Origin: Adiantum capillus-veneris
Taxonomy: Eukaryota > Streptophyta > Polypodiopsida > Polypodiales > Pteridaceae
Direction of reading: 5' to 3'
Length of the DNA stretch: 64,000 bases
NCBI GenBank assembly: GCA_014529385.2
Contig: CM043960.1
Span: 32,959,396 to 33,023,395, forward strand
Part shown: piece after piece, positions 33,121-44,670 of the stretch
Position numbering within the stretch: the first letter of the stretch is position 1
Layout of the letters: each line of letters opens with the position of its first letter
The notes under the pieces: generated by a model
The model's database searches: none
What the model was told of the DNA's origin: nothing
Seen by the model: only the letters and a program-made list of their open reading frames with translations
Translations under genes and position numbers: made by a program

Positions 33121-34611
33121 CTAGTAGATGCTCATTCCACCTGGATCAAAAGGCCAAAGGCATATCGCCTGATTCACAAGAAGCATCATAACACCACACC
33201 TACATTTGTCAACAATCAACCAAAATGCACCATAGGCATATCCAACTAACACATCCGCCCTGTCTAGAGTTCCAAAAGCATAAATATTGCATGCCACATT
33301 CAACCCAACCGATAGAGACAACTCAAGTGACTCATCACCTGGCATCTTGGCTTCACTAGCCATAGCAACAACCTGCAAATCATGCACCCAAGTAGCTAAA
33401 AGCATTGTGTGAAGGTAAAGTTGTTGATATCCAAAGCACAAAAGTATCCCCGCGGCACACATATCCCTAGCATAGGCATCCACATAGTTGAGATTGGACT
33501 CATATATGCCAAACCCCTTCTCATCATCATAAGCATACTCATCATCACACATAACTTTATCCACATCATAATCATGGCTAGCACCACTATCCATATCTTC
33601 TAGCATGGGTTCATCAGTTTCCAAGGATACAGATCCCTGCTCTAAACCACAATCATGCTCACAAATCGGTTCAATCACTGCACATGCATCAAAATATGGC
33701 TTCAAAACAGGCTCCACATCCAACAAATCCACAGAATGGCTCTCAACCTTGCCCTCTTCCCTAACTTCCAAGGAACTAGTATCCAAAGATACGTGCTCAT
33801 CATCAATAACCTCAACCTCACACTCACACCCAGAATCACAAGGTACACAAGTAGCCAATGCATCCTCTTCAAGACTTTTCAATCCTGTATCCAAAGCATT
33901 ACTCACCTCTTTAGGCTCTTCCATAAACCTGTCAACCTGCAAGACCTCTTTACGCTTCACAATAGACCTTGGGAAGAAACGAGAAACATCATAGGATAGG
34001 CTACTTTTCACCTGCTTAGGCTTAACTTCATCTTCCATGCCAAATCCATCTTGCACATGCATACCTGTACTGATACCATGTTCCTCAAGACGCTTAAATT
34101 TCCATTCCTTGTGCTTTGCAATGCATACCGCATCTTCAAAAGACTCGGGCCTCTTCAACTCAACTTCGAACCGCAACCAAGGTGACAAACCATCAACAAA
34201 AGAACTTTTCTTCAATGAACAAGGGGGGGTCTCATCCTGAAGAGCAACACACCAACGAGTCCATAAATCTGTAAAACCTTGTACATAGGCATCAACACCT
34301 TGACAAGAACCTTGCTTAAGAGCATTGAGCTCATTCCATACTGCATTTGCATCTTCAAAAACCTGGAAACGCTCTAAAAAAGCTTCTATAAACTTGTCAA
34401 GACTCAAACCATAAGAAGAAGCCACTGCTTCTTTAGCTTCCAAATCCATGAACCAAACACGGGCCTCATCTTTCAAAAGCAATCCAAATAGCCTCAAAAT
34501 CTTGTCCTCATCACACATATTGTTGCTTATGCATGCCACCTCAACTTGTTCCAGAAAGTCTTTCGCATCTTCACCACTTCTTCCATGAAATTCCGGATAA
34601 GAGAAAGCCAT
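33121..34611 (-). CDS. gag: Family C gag-like protein, intact
   Basis: A 496-residue ORF. I chose the ATG at 34611 (context gtagccATGG) rather than upstream non-ATG codons of the same frame. Residues 1-200 are a retrotransposon gag core: FSYPEFHGRSGEDAKDFLEQ, then KDEARVWFMDLE, AFLERFQVF and TDLWTRW. Residues about 200-370 are acidic with many Glu/Asp and scattered Cys but no C-x2-C-x4-H-x4-C knuckle. The C-terminus is hydrophobic in places (about residues 380-480). It lies between a short leader and the 3' LTR, with no pol. It may build particles for co-packaging by an autonomous relative. The uninterrupted frame contrasts with all neighbouring elements. Confidence 0.85.
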   Translation of the reverse strand: MAFSYPEFHGRSGEDAKDFLEQVEVACISNNMCDEDKILRLFGLLLKDEARVWFMDLEAKEAVASSYGLSLDKFIEAFLERFQVFEDANAVWNELNALKQGSCQGVDAYVQGFTDLWTRWCVALQDETPPCSLKKSSFVDGLSPWLRFEVELKRPESFEDAVCIAKHKEWKFKRLEEHGISTGMHVQDGFGMEDEVKPKQVKSSLSYDVSRFFPRSIVKRKEVLQVDRFMEEPKEVSNALDTGLKSLEEDALATCVPCDSGCECEVEVIDDEHVSLDTSSLEVREEGKVESHSVDLLDVEPVLKPYFDACAVIEPICEHDCGLEQGSVSLETDEPMLEDMDSGASHDYDVDKVMCDDEYAYDDEKGFGIYESNLNYVDAYARDMCAAGILLCFGYQQLYLHTMLLATWVHDLQVVAMASEAKMPGDESLELSLSVGLNVACNIYAFGTLDRADVLVGYAYGAFWLIVDKCRCGVMMLLVNQAICLWPFDPGGMSIY

Positions 34612-35159
34612 GGCTACCCAAGTTACAATGCTTTGAGAACCCCTTCGAACACACGTGCAAGAACCCAAGACTTTTGACTACCCAATCCCTAGAAACTTCA
34701 ATGGATCTCAGCTTTAGATAAGGACAAACACATGCACATCAAATGAGTTTTCATAGTTGATCATCGGAATTACAACAGGCAAAGGACATTCCAGGATCTC
34801 TCGTAATCTTCTTGGCCCGAACATAAAGACTATGCGCTACTGGAAAAAAATCTTCCTGGACACATGAACATTTATCTGGATTCTCTGAGTTAAATGAAAA
34901 GGAGTGAATTGAGGTCCATTTTGATCATCCATTAAAGCCAACCATGAAGATCCCAAGAAAGCACACCTGTCTTATCCTCTGATTTTGCCAGAATTTCAGT
35001 AGCATAACAACATAAATGGCTCAAAAGACCAAAAAATCAGCCATCATAACTTGGAAAAATTTTGGCAGAGTTTCCCTAGAAGTAGAGCAGTAGGAACCCA
35101 AAATATAGACTGTATATGTATGCATCAACTGTCAACAATAGAACCCGAGCATCAAATAG

Positions 35160-35430
35160 GACTCACTAGTACATAGCCTATGGCGAGGTCACGAAAAGGG
35201 TGCTCCAGCTACCTGTATCGCCGAAAGGATCTCCACATTTGAGAATCCCCCAGCTCAATAAAACCTCACACTATCGACCCTCACACGAAGGCTAATGCAA
35301 ATCGCGTATAGTCAAGTCTCAGAAATGACTATCTTCCAGACCAAGTCTCAGAAATGGCTGGGACTGCCAAATAAAACCAAATATGGCTCCACAAAGGCGT
35401 ACAATGGTAGTTTCCACAAGTAACATACAA
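35160..35430 (-). repeat. Family C leader segment shared with 17.9 kb region
   Basis: Part of the 5' leader between PBS and gag. It resembles 17930-18260 (shared words acatttgaga, ctcaataaaacctca, aatggctcca). Confidence 0.5.
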
Positions 35431-35514
35431 TCCAACAGACAATGCGCTCAAACAGGCGCCAAGTGATGCATACCCACAACAACTGCAAGTGACATCACTG
35501 CTAGTATATCACTG

Positions 35515-35645
35515 TACTCCAGCTACCTGTACCTGTGTGAATCACCTGTACCTGTACCTGTAACCTGTAACCTGTAATCTGCAACCTGCAACCTGCAACC
35601 TGTAATCCCGAAGCTCGAAGCTCGAAGCTCGAAGCAGAAGGTACT
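35515..35645. repeat. Short tandem repeats in the C leader
   Basis: A run of 6-8 bp units: acctgta repeated, then gcaacct repeated, then gaagctc repeated three times. It lies just inside the PBS of family C. Confidence 0.9.
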
Positions 35646-35660
35646 CGAAGAAGATCCTCC

Positions 35661-35674
35661 GTGGGGACGCCAAA
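35661..35674 (-). other. Putative primer binding site, family C
   Basis: Minus strand tttggcgtccccac, similar to the TGGCGCC-type PBS common in Tat/Athila gypsy elements, a few bases inside the LTR boundary. Confidence 0.5.
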
Positions 35675-35678
35675 AGAA

Positions 35679-35855
35679 TGTGAGCGGGATGGAAACACAC
35701 ACAACACCTCTATAACGACCCGACACACACTCTTGGGAAGATACACACACACACTATGGGGCACCACTCGGCTTACACAACACACCTGGCCGAGACAGGG
35801 AACACACCAATGGAGTGCGAGGAGAGAGACTCTCCACTTGCCCACTCCACACAGA

Positions 35856-35890
<35 letters not shown>

Positions 35891-36834
35891 CCAAAAAACT
35901 CAGCTCAAAAGAGGAGAAATTCTGATAATTAGATACAACTGAGCTTGGGCCAACACCAATGGGGCAAATAGCTCACACAATATGGGTAAAATAAGCCAGA
36001 TACAATCACAAACTAGAGAAGAAACTTCGCTCATAGGAGAGACTTACACAGAAAAACAACAGAAAAAAAGTGAGGAATTTGGCAAAATGGACATCGCCAT
36101 CGCGTCCGGAACGGCCCAAAACCCTAGTCTACAATGTCAAAGTACTCAAATCCGACCTCGAATGAGCAGTTTACGGCCAAAACAGGCTCCAAAAATCCCA
36201 AAAACACACCTGCGGCTGTTCCTCCTCTCTTCTCCATGGTTTTTCTGGTCTTCTCTCTGTTTTTTCAGTTCCCACAATTAGCTTTGTTAGTTGGGCACCC
36301 TTGGCCTTTTAGATGACCTAAAATGGACCCCGAACACGCCAAAAACTGACCTCGCAGTGCATAGTTGTCACCTTTTTGCATCCATACGCACACCTGGCAC
36401 TCGACTTGTTTCAATAATGCATCCCGCCACCACGTGAAGTGGCCCCAAAATATGGTCCTCATGATGACCTTTTTGCATAATTATCACAAGAAAACATCCA
36501 CGTCGTGTCTGTACTCATCCATGTGCAAATATTGACCCCATTCGATGTCCTGACGCCACTAGATGCCATCTGACGCACCTGCTTACCTCATGTCGTCGGC
36601 CCGCGGATAGCTTCCTCGAGAAGTTTTAAGCACTACCAACTCCTCATTATTGTAGAAAAAACACACTGGTACTGGTAACGATGAAAATCGATGCACTATG
36701 TATACCCTGTCCTACCTGTACACATGTGGGCCCCACGTAACCACCTGGCTATGGAAAATGGGCAATCCTTTATTCGATGCACCATGCATGGATATGTATA
36801 TATGCGCAATTCCTTGCTCCAAAAAACTCCTGAC
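35679..36834 (-). repeat. Family C 5' LTR
   Basis: 1156-bp LTR pairing with 31898-33070; includes a (CA)n run at 35857-35888. Confidence 0.9.
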
Positions 36835-38538
36835 AACGTGGCAACATTTTCTCAAGCTACTGGCCGATCTATTGCTGAAAATATACGTAACACGCCTAAT
36901 AGAGAGCCTAGAAGTAAGGCATTATGAATAGCCAAGCTCACACAAAAATTTAGTGGAGACGGGGATGTGAGAAATCATATCAAAATATTTGCACAAATAT
37001 ACGATTCCCTATGAGAACACAATGATCTGCATAAGAGTAATGCTTTAAGCCTAACCTTGAGTGGGAAGGCTGGGGATTGGTATATGACCCTAAGGGTGGA
37101 AGAGAAAACGATTTACCCTACTCTCAGGAGACTGTTCTTGAAAGATACATACGAGAGGGAGTGCTTTGGGTGTAGCCTCTCAGCTCCAAAAAGCCCAACA
37201 AGAGGAAGGGGAGTCCGTGAGAGACTTTATTAAGCGCTTGAAGCATTTGAATTCTCGTTGTAATCCAAATGAGTGCTTCAATAATAACCAATTGCTCGAT
37301 AGATTCATTAGGGGACTACGACATGAGGATAACTACAATGGCCTAGTCATTAGAGATATGACCACATGGGAAGCAGTCACCAGCAATGCAATCCAATTGG
37401 AGGACAATTTAATGATTCAAGGAGAAAGAGTGTCTGTTGAGCCTAAATCTACTAGCTCGCAAGCATCGGGGCATGAGCCAATGACCATAAAACCTATTGT
37501 AAAGAGCCAAAGATATTTGAGATGACTTTAGAAGATCTCACCAAGGCCATTCAAGAAAGTCTTAGAGACAATCATGCTCCACAAAACAATCATATGTATC
37601 CCAAAAGGGAGCAACAATGGTGCTCTGTTTGATTTGGTCCACATAGTACCAGTGAATGCCCTACGTTTAGAGTAAAATTTAATGGGAATTGCAATGCATG
37701 TGGGAGGTATGGTCATCAAGCCAAGGATTTCATAATATTTAGACATGCTATGGCCAATAGACCAACCTTAGAATGGACAGACACACCTCAAGTCCCTGCT
37801 TTGATGCCAGCCCTTCCTCTTGAACAACCGTCACAACACATGGTCCCTAGGGCCCAAAATGTTGTTCAACCAACACCATTACCACCTCGAGTGTTAGTAC
37901 CGCAACCCCCACATTCGAGAATCACTTCTGTGAATCAAGTGGGTTGTGAGTCCTCTATTATTTGTGTGGATTGCGAGGATGAGTTAGACCCTAATATTGC
38001 CTATGGGATTGATGCACTTGAAGAAAGTCCACAATACTACATAAAGGACTATTGGAGAAAAGTCAAACATGTCTATCAAGTAGCTGCTCTTGCGGCAAGA
38101 GGCCAAAATATCAATTTCACTGCCAAGAGACCACCTCTTCAATGCTACAAGTGTGGGGGTCCACTTCGTGTAGCCCAGTGTCCTATTATACTACAAAATA
38201 ATGCCACACTAATGCAAACCAATCAAGCGAGTACAACTACAATGCCAATACTCATGTGTAATCGATCTGGCATAGATCGCTTGATTGCCCAATGTTCTAA
38301 TAATCCAAATGCACCAAAGATCATGCCATTGAACGTAATTGAGATTACTGAGGAGCCATCACAAAGTACACATGTGGTACTAGTAAATGTATACACACGA
38401 TTGATGCTCCAAAACCAAAATTATATTCTTGAAGAAAGAGACACAACATCAATTCCCAATCTTAGAAGAAGAAGAAAACATGAAGGAAGAGATTGCAAAA
38501 AGGAACAAAGTCAGGCCCCAGTTCAAAGACCAACATAG
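36835..38538 (+). pseudogene. D1 gag, third piece with degenerate zinc knuckles
   Basis: Plus-strand frames continue the D1 gag after the C insertion. About 36839-37160 has TQKFSGDGD and LSGKAGDWYMTL, and 37166-37525 has the rest of the gag core (EEGESVRDFIKRLKHLNSRC, then LLDRFIRGLRHED). 37750-38538 is a 262-codon linker rich in Pro and Gln with two Cys motifs: CYKCGGPLRVAQC, whose His is missing, and CNRSGIDRLIAQC. These look like decayed knuckles. Stops near 36927 and frameshifts near 37160 and 37530 break the gene. Confidence 0.7.
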
Positions 38539-38539
38539 G

Positions 38540-39770
38540 GACTGGTGATGACCCCGTGTATATGAACAATGCTGAAGAGGATTTTGATTCCAATGAGCCA
38601 CAATGGCCAGGACCCAAGGAACCCAAGAAGAAGATAAGAACTTACCCAAACCCTATAGAGGAGATCGAGAGAATCAAGCAATTAATGAGTTTGCTAGAAG
38701 AAACCCAAAGGGATCTAGAGCCAACACCTAGGCAGATCCAGACTACAGACACAATGTTCCCTACACAAAATCAACCTCACAAAGACCATAGACCACTAGC
38801 CATACCTAGTGTCATCCAAGAAGAAAGCGACTTTAAGTCATTGGGAAGTGGGCGTACTCCCTTCTTCTTGGAGAGAATGTTTACATAGCGATTGCCTGAC
38901 CCTATCAAAGAAATGGAGATCCCGTCTTCTCCATGTCAAGGGACTGAAGGCCAAAAGGTGCCGTTAGATATTGCCAAATTGATGGATTTCATGGTTTCAG
39001 AAGTCAGAAGCACCATCATGTCTAAACTATATGGAGACCCCGAGCTATCCTTAGCTCTTCAAGATTTCCTCAATGGAGAACTGAAAGTTGGGCTACCACC
39101 ATATGCACAAATGGATGGAGCTAGGGAGGTGCCAATAGAGGAGGAACATTCAGATCCACAACCCAACCTAGATGAGAACTCTGTTGTTGAAATACCCGTT
39201 AACAAGTTGGGACAATACTTTGAAGGCGATGAATCCAATGCCACCATACCAAGGGATTAACTTTGAATGGAATCCTTGACCATGGCGCTGGGGTTAGCAT
39301 TGTAACTAAAAATTGCTGGGAATCTATGGGAAGACCTCACATTGGGACTACAAACATAGTGGTAAATATGGCCAATGGGACTATTGTTAAACCTATTGGG
39401 ATGCTAGAAGATCTCAAGGTCAAGGTCCTTGGACACAAATAAGGCATACTTTCATTGTTATGGATTTTTCCAAGCACACTATGTCATCTGAGATGATATT
39501 GGGACGTCCTGAGGGAAGCAAAAATGGTGCATGACTGGTTTAAAAACCATGTCTACTTGCAGTTCCAAGACTCTACCATTCGAGTTGATCTTGTAATTGG
39601 TCGAGTACATCCTCTAGGAAACAAATTTATAATTGATCATAGATCTAACATCACAATTCACTCGGACCCATTGCAATATTGTTACACATGTAAAAAGGAA
39701 ACCGATGTTGGGGAAGATTCCCCTTATACCTGGGATGACTTAGTCTGACAATGTGGATTGGATCCACCTA
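38540..39770 (+). pseudogene. D1 gag-pol linker and protease
   Basis: 38493-38888 and 38892-39260 are open, acidic, Pro-rich linker frames. From about 39258 another frame carries LNGILDHGAGVSIV, which matches the retropepsin active-site loop with D-H-G in place of D-[ST]-G, and then IVVNMANGTIVKPIGMLEDL. Shifted frames near 39480-39600 hold the second protease block (GRP) and VHDWFKNHVYLQFQD. Protease is upstream of RT here, the normal order. The active site and frame are damaged. Confidence 0.6.
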
Positions 39771-40690
39771 GCAGCAACCATAGATACTTGGAGAAATATG
39801 GGGACGATGTGGGTAACACATGAGGGGGATAAAATGCCACAACTCGTACCTTTAAATATGATAGGAGCAATGCATATAGCTTTTGATGACCTACAAGATG
39901 AAGGCTTGACTGACATTGAAACCAGTAGCGTCTCAAAAGACTATTACCCACACTTTTCAGGGTCGGAATGATCAATTGAAATTGATTATGAGGACAAAGA
40001 TTCTAAGTTAAATCTTGGTGCAAATGTGGGGACAAACCATTCAAGGACCAGTGGTACCCTATATGACAATTTATCCTGGAGAGGAGAAGACACAAGTAGC
40101 GATGTATTTAGCGACTCTGCACTAGAGATTGGCCATAATAAAAAATTAGACAATAAAAGTAAGCAATATAAGAGGCGATGATATCGAGCCAATGTACGTG
40201 CTACGATAAATGAAAAGAGCTCTACCGCAGAATGGCTCAGTTATATGGGGGCATGTGATGCTCATCGAAAGTTGGTAAATAATTGGGGTGATTACCTTCA
40301 AAGCGTCATGTGGTGCAGTCCACAACCCATTGACATTGCACAACTAGAAGCTTCAAAAGAAGCCAAAGTTGAGCCATACTGAAGGAGACGACAAAATCGA
40401 GAGCTACCTCAACAACAAAAGGAAGCGGAAGAGAAATCACAATCCACATAACAACAAGACCTCACATATTTACATCCTGCACTTGAGCATTTCCAATCCT
40501 ACACCACGAAGGAGCGTAAGGTTGTGTATACAAAGGCCCAAAGAACACCTATCAATGGAAGTAATGGAGTCTATGATGGTCCAATGATAGTTAAGGAAAT
40601 AGAGTTAGCAGACCCAGGTGAGGAGTCCAAACCTGTTTTCATTGCCCAAGATCTGACAGAGACCGAGGAATATGTACTTAAAGAGCTTCT
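39771..40690 (+). pseudogene. D1 region between protease and RT
   Basis: Broken plus-strand frames with no recognised domain except at the end (40524-40718), where LTETEEYVLKELLKEFKDIF resembles the lead-in to gypsy RT. Confidence 0.5.
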
Positions 40691-41282
40691 CAAGGAATTC
40701 AAGGATATATTTTCTTGAACATATCATGATATGAAAGGTGTTCCACCTTTTGTGGTGTAACACACAATTCCCATGAATAGCATGGCTAAACCACTCCAGC
40801 AAGGACCCTACCCAATGAATCCTAAGTATGCAAAGATTGTTCAAGGAGAGATTGAAAATATTTTCAAATGCGGGTTCATATACCCTATTATGCACTCAGA
40901 ATGGGTGTCTCCAAGAGTTATTGTGCCAAGAAAGACTTGGAAAATCAGAGTGTGCATGGATCTCAAGAAGGTCAATGCCGCCACTAGGAGAGACCATTAC
41001 CCCTTGCCATGTTTGAAACATGTGCTTGAAAGAGTTCCAGGGAAGGAAGCTTATAGCTTTTTATATGGGTACTCTGGCTACAATCAAATCACAATTGCAC
41101 TAGAGGACCAAGCTAAAACTGCTTTTATGACCAAATTTGGAGTGTTTGCATTTTGTGTTATGGGTTTTGGCTTAACCAATGTCCCTGCTACCTTCCAAAG
41201 ATTGATAAACACTGCTTTTAGGGAATATTTGGGGGAGTTTTGCGAATCTTTCTTGGATTACCTTTGTGTTTATTCCTCTTAA
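40691..41282 (+). pseudogene. D1 reverse transcriptase with broken catalytic motif
   Basis: 40773-41282 carries the RT blocks SEWVSPRVIVPRKTWKIRVC, MDLKKVNAATRRDHYPLP, GYSGYNQITIALEDQ, and FGLTNVPATFQRLI. The catalytic box reads ESFLDYLCVYSS: the second Asp of Y-x-D-D is Tyr, which would abolish polymerase activity. Stops at about 40718 and 40759 precede it and one at 41281 follows. Compare the intact VYMDDLCVHSS of D2. The relation to D2 is close in layout but clearly diverged. Confidence 0.85.
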
Positions 41283-41599
41283 AAAGAACATCTATCATGT
41301 TTACGGAAAGTGTTTGAAAAGTGCAGATTGTATCACATCTCATTAAACCCTTTCAAATGCTAACTTTGGGTTAAACATGGAGTCATTTTAAGGCATATAG
41401 TGTCCAAAAATGGATTTCCACATATGAGAGCAAAATTAAATCCATTTCCAATTTTCCACCACCTATAAACTATAAAGGAGTTCAAATGTTCATGGGCCAT
41501 GTTGGTTATTACCGACGGTTTATTTTAAACTTGTTGAGATAGCTCGCCCATTGTACAAGCTTTTTATTGAGTTCCAGTGGACTGTGGAGTGTGACCATG

Positions 41600-42287
41600 C
41601 TTATGAGTAATTATAAAAGGCCTTGACAAGTGCTTCCATCCTAGGAGTGTCCGATTGGAATACAATTTTCCATGTGCATATTGATGCATCAAACTTTGCT
41701 ATTGGATGCGTTCTAGCTCAACCAAAAAAACATAAATTGGACTACCCCATTAGCTTTGCAAGTCGTCAAGTAAATGATGCTAAGAGGAACTACACCACTA
41801 CAAAGCGGGAAGGTTTAGCTATGATTTACGCAGTAAAGAAATTTCGCTACTACCTTCTAGCCAACAAGTTTGTTTTCTATGTGGATCATCAAGCATTGTT
41901 GTATCTAGTAAATAACTTTGTTCCACGGAAATAATTACACGATGGTTGTTAATTCTTCTTGAGTTTGATTTTACTGTTGTGGCGAGACCCGGTAAAAGAC
42001 ATGACACTCCTATTTGGATGTGTGGAGCTTCAGAAAATGGAAGCTTAAGACAAGAAGAATGTATTCTAGAATGGGACTGCACAGACGAAGCCTACGTACC
42101 TGAACCCTTTCCAGAGCATTTATTTGAGCCATTCGAGTGGACTCAAATTTTAGCGACAATGGATGTATGTGTGAATACGTCTATGCCTACTCAATTTTGC
42201 AATGAGGATGGCTACGACATAATTTCCATCCAGATGATGTCAGTCCTCAACATTGAAAACGAAGATGAGGAATCCAAGGCATGTTGA
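41600..42287 (+). pseudogene. D1 RNase H and tail
   Basis: 41623-41934 carries the RNase H region (FHVHIDASNFAIGCVLAQP, then YTTTKREGLAMIYAVKKFRY, VDHQALLYLV). 41946-42287, shifted, continues with LILLEFDFTVVARPGKRHDT, the usual end of RNase H, then an acidic segment unlike the expected integrase lead-in. No D1 integrase follows; the next recognisable sequence is D2. Confidence 0.75.
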
Positions 42288-42981
42288 AAGCTCAACAAGT
42301 CTTTTCAAATCTTTATTATGATGCAATTGATGAGTTAGATGAACACTCAGCTACCTCAAAAGATCTGGGTCAGAAAAAGAGCATACGAGAGCTAAGTTAC
42401 TCTTAAAGGGAGAGGAGGAAAAGTTTTTTGACTTTCCAAACCAGAAATCAAGAATACAAAAATGGTATAGACAAAAGAGAGACATCAATATCATGAAAAC
42501 ACGGCCTATGCCATCAGTCTCCAGTAAAACACAATTCTTGATGCAGATAGATGCTAATAATTATGTCAAGGACAAAATAACTGGCAGATATCCTTCAAAC
42601 AAAAACTTAGAAATGTCTCAAACATCGAGAAAAACAAGGAAGGGTACTCAAGAAAAATCTTAGGAAAAAAACCACTCATGACCAGAGTCGAGCGGAAAAC
42701 GAAATATCAAGAGTTGAAAAAAGCTATAAAGGAGATATTCACAACCGAAATGGAAACCACGGAAGAGGATGGTAAGGATGTAATGCATGTTCCATCCCAT
42801 TACAAAAAGTATACTCTCCAAGATCGAAAAATCATAATTGAACAACCTGTTAGGAAACTATGGAAACAAGGCAAATCTTACGAAGCGCCTGAAAATACTA
42901 AAAGGGTAGACTTGGCTGAACCAGGAGAAGACTAGACCTGCTTACATTGCAAATGACCTAATAGAAGAAGAAGAAAAGCTT
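42288..42981 (+). pseudogene. D2 region upstream of RT
   Basis: Basic, Lys-rich plus-strand frames. 42678-42935 ends with EAPENTKRVDLAEPGE, equivalent in place to the D1 segment ending ELADPGEES at about 40628. A frameshift at about 42930 leads into the RT frame. No LTR or PBS lies between D1 and D2. Confidence 0.5.
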
Positions 42982-44670
42982 TTGCTGAGCTTGTTAAAGG
43001 AATACCGAGATATCTTCGCTTGGCCTTATAAAGATCTCAAGGGTGTTGATCCAGAAATCTGTCAACATACTATACCTATGAGAGATGATGCGAAATCAAG
43101 TAGACAGAGACCATATACTTATAACGAAACATTTGCCAGGAAGATCAAAGAAGAAATTGAAAAACTAAAGGAAGCTAAATTCATTTACGAAATTGAATAC
43201 ACAGATTGGGTATCTCCAATTGTGGTAGTACCTAAGAAAAATAAGAAATTACGAGTGTGTGTTAATCTCAAAAAGGTGAATGCGGCTACCATTAGAGATA
43301 ACTTTTCTCTTCCAATAGCTGAGCATGTTTTAGAACGAGTGGCAGGAAAAGAAGCTTACACCTTCTTAGATGGATTTTCGGGATACAATCAACTTTTGGT
43401 TGACCGAAAAGATCAGCATAAAACTGCTTTTGTAACAGAATGGGGTATATTTGCCTATCGGGTTATGCCATTTGGGTTAACTAATGCTTCAGCCACGTTT
43501 CAAAGGTTGATGAGCCATGCTTTCAAAGAGTATCTTCGCAAATTATTAGAAGTATATATGGATGATCTATGCGTACATTCGTCAATTCGGGCTGATCATT
43601 TTGAACACCTCAAAAAGGTATTCGAAAAATGTAGACTTTACAGGATTTGCTTAAATCCTGAAAAGTGCACATTCATGGGAAGACAAGGAAAAATTCTTGG
43701 ACATATAGTGTCTAAAAATGGCACAACTACTAATATTGACAAGATTCATGTCATTGCTGATTTTCATAGACCAACAACAGTCAAGGGGATACAAGCCTTC
43801 ATGGGACATTGTGGATATGACCGACGGTTCATCTACGTGTATGCTATAATTGCAAAACCCATGTATAGCTTGATTACGCACTTTGAATCGACCAAGGCAT
43901 GTGAAGAATCCTTCATGAAGCTTAAGCAAGCTCTCACCTCAGCTCCAATATTGAAAGTACCAGATTGGAATAAGGTATTCCACGTACATGTAGATGCTTC
44001 AAACTTTGCTATTGGTTGTATACTAGCTCAACCAGGAGATGGAAAAATTGACTTTCCTATTTCTTATGCTAGCCGACAATTGAACATGGCAGAAAAGAAT
44101 TACAGCACCACCAAAAGAGAAGGACTAGGAATGATCTATGCCGTTAAAAAGTATAGACATTACCTATTAGCCAACAAGTTTTTGTTCTTTATGGACCACC
44201 AAGCTTTGTTGTATTTGGTCAAAAAGCCATGCAACACAAGGAGAATAGTGAGATGGTTCATCATTCTTCTCGAATTTGATTTCACTATGGTTGTAAAAAA
44301 AGGCACTACACATCAAGGAGCAGATCATTTGTCAAGGATTGTTTCAGGGGAATCACCTAAAGGGGTAGATGATGATCTGCCAGATGCCTATTTGTTCTCC
44401 GTGGAAATCATACCTAGATGGTCGGAAAACATTGTGTCATTGATGACAATAGCTCAAGTGGATTCACAAATACCACTTCCTTTCACAATCGATTTAATTG
44501 AGCAATCGGCTATGTATCAATTACTAGCTGGAAGGCTATACAAAAGAAATCGGGATGGGATATTGCTTTTATGCATTAACCCTGAAGAAAAAGAACAATA
44601 CCTAAGTCAAGCACATGTTACCTTAGTAGGACTTCACTTTGTGGAAGACCAACTATGCAACGAATCTTGA
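42982..44670 (+). CDS. pol: D2 reverse transcriptase-RNase H
   Basis: A 562-codon frame without stops. In order: lead-in LLKEYRDIFAWPYKDLKG; RT (about residues 65-230) with TDWVSPIVVVPKKNKKLRVC, LDGFSGYNQLLV, FGLTNASATFQRLM and the intact catalytic VYMDDLCVHSS; connection with GHIVSKNGTTTNIDKI; RNase H (about residues 320-450) with VFHVHVDASNFAIG and FMDHQALLYLV; then ADHLSRIVSGE. The end (DGILLLCINPEEKE, then AHVTLVGLHF) starts an H2C2 zinc-binding domain, after which the frame shifts at about 44640 into the integrase frame. The first ATG is not a natural start, since the polyprotein begins upstream. RT copies element RNA and RNase H removes it. Belongs to Ty3/gypsy. Confidence 0.85.
   Translation: MLSLLKEYRDIFAWPYKDLKGVDPEICQHTIPMRDDAKSSRQRPYTYNETFARKIKEEIEKLKEAKFIYEIEYTDWVSPIVVVPKKNKKLRVCVNLKKVNAATIRDNFSLPIAEHVLERVAGKEAYTFLDGFSGYNQLLVDRKDQHKTAFVTEWGIFAYRVMPFGLTNASATFQRLMSHAFKEYLRKLLEVYMDDLCVHSSIRADHFEHLKKVFEKCRLYRICLNPEKCTFMGRQGKILGHIVSKNGTTTNIDKIHVIADFHRPTTVKGIQAFMGHCGYDRRFIYVYAIIAKPMYSLITHFESTKACEESFMKLKQALTSAPILKVPDWNKVFHVHVDASNFAIGCILAQPGDGKIDFPISYASRQLNMAEKNYSTTKREGLGMIYAVKKYRHYLLANKFLFFMDHQALLYLVKKPCNTRRIVRWFIILLEFDFTMVVKKGTTHQGADHLSRIVSGESPKGVDDDLPDAYLFSVEIIPRWSENIVSLMTIAQVDSQIPLPFTIDLIEQSAMYQLLAGRLYKRNRDGILLLCINPEEKEQYLSQAHVTLVGLHFVEDQLCNES

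Larger units (their letters stand above)
31898..36834 (-). mobile_element. Family C, young gag-only LTR retrotransposon
   Basis: A 4.9-kb minus-strand element with very similar LTRs (31898-33070 and 35679-36834), a polypurine tract next to the left LTR (minus strand tagggggtgggcaaatta) and a gypsy-like PBS (about 35661-35674, minus strand tggcgtccccac). The only gene is an intact gag-like ORF. Lack of protease and pol makes it non-autonomous. High LTR similarity and the open ORF mark it as one of the youngest insertions in the window. Confidence 0.88.

Noticed and set aside
33605-33999. Plus-strand open frames opposite the C gag
   Set aside because: They are shadows of the intact gag ORF on the other strand.
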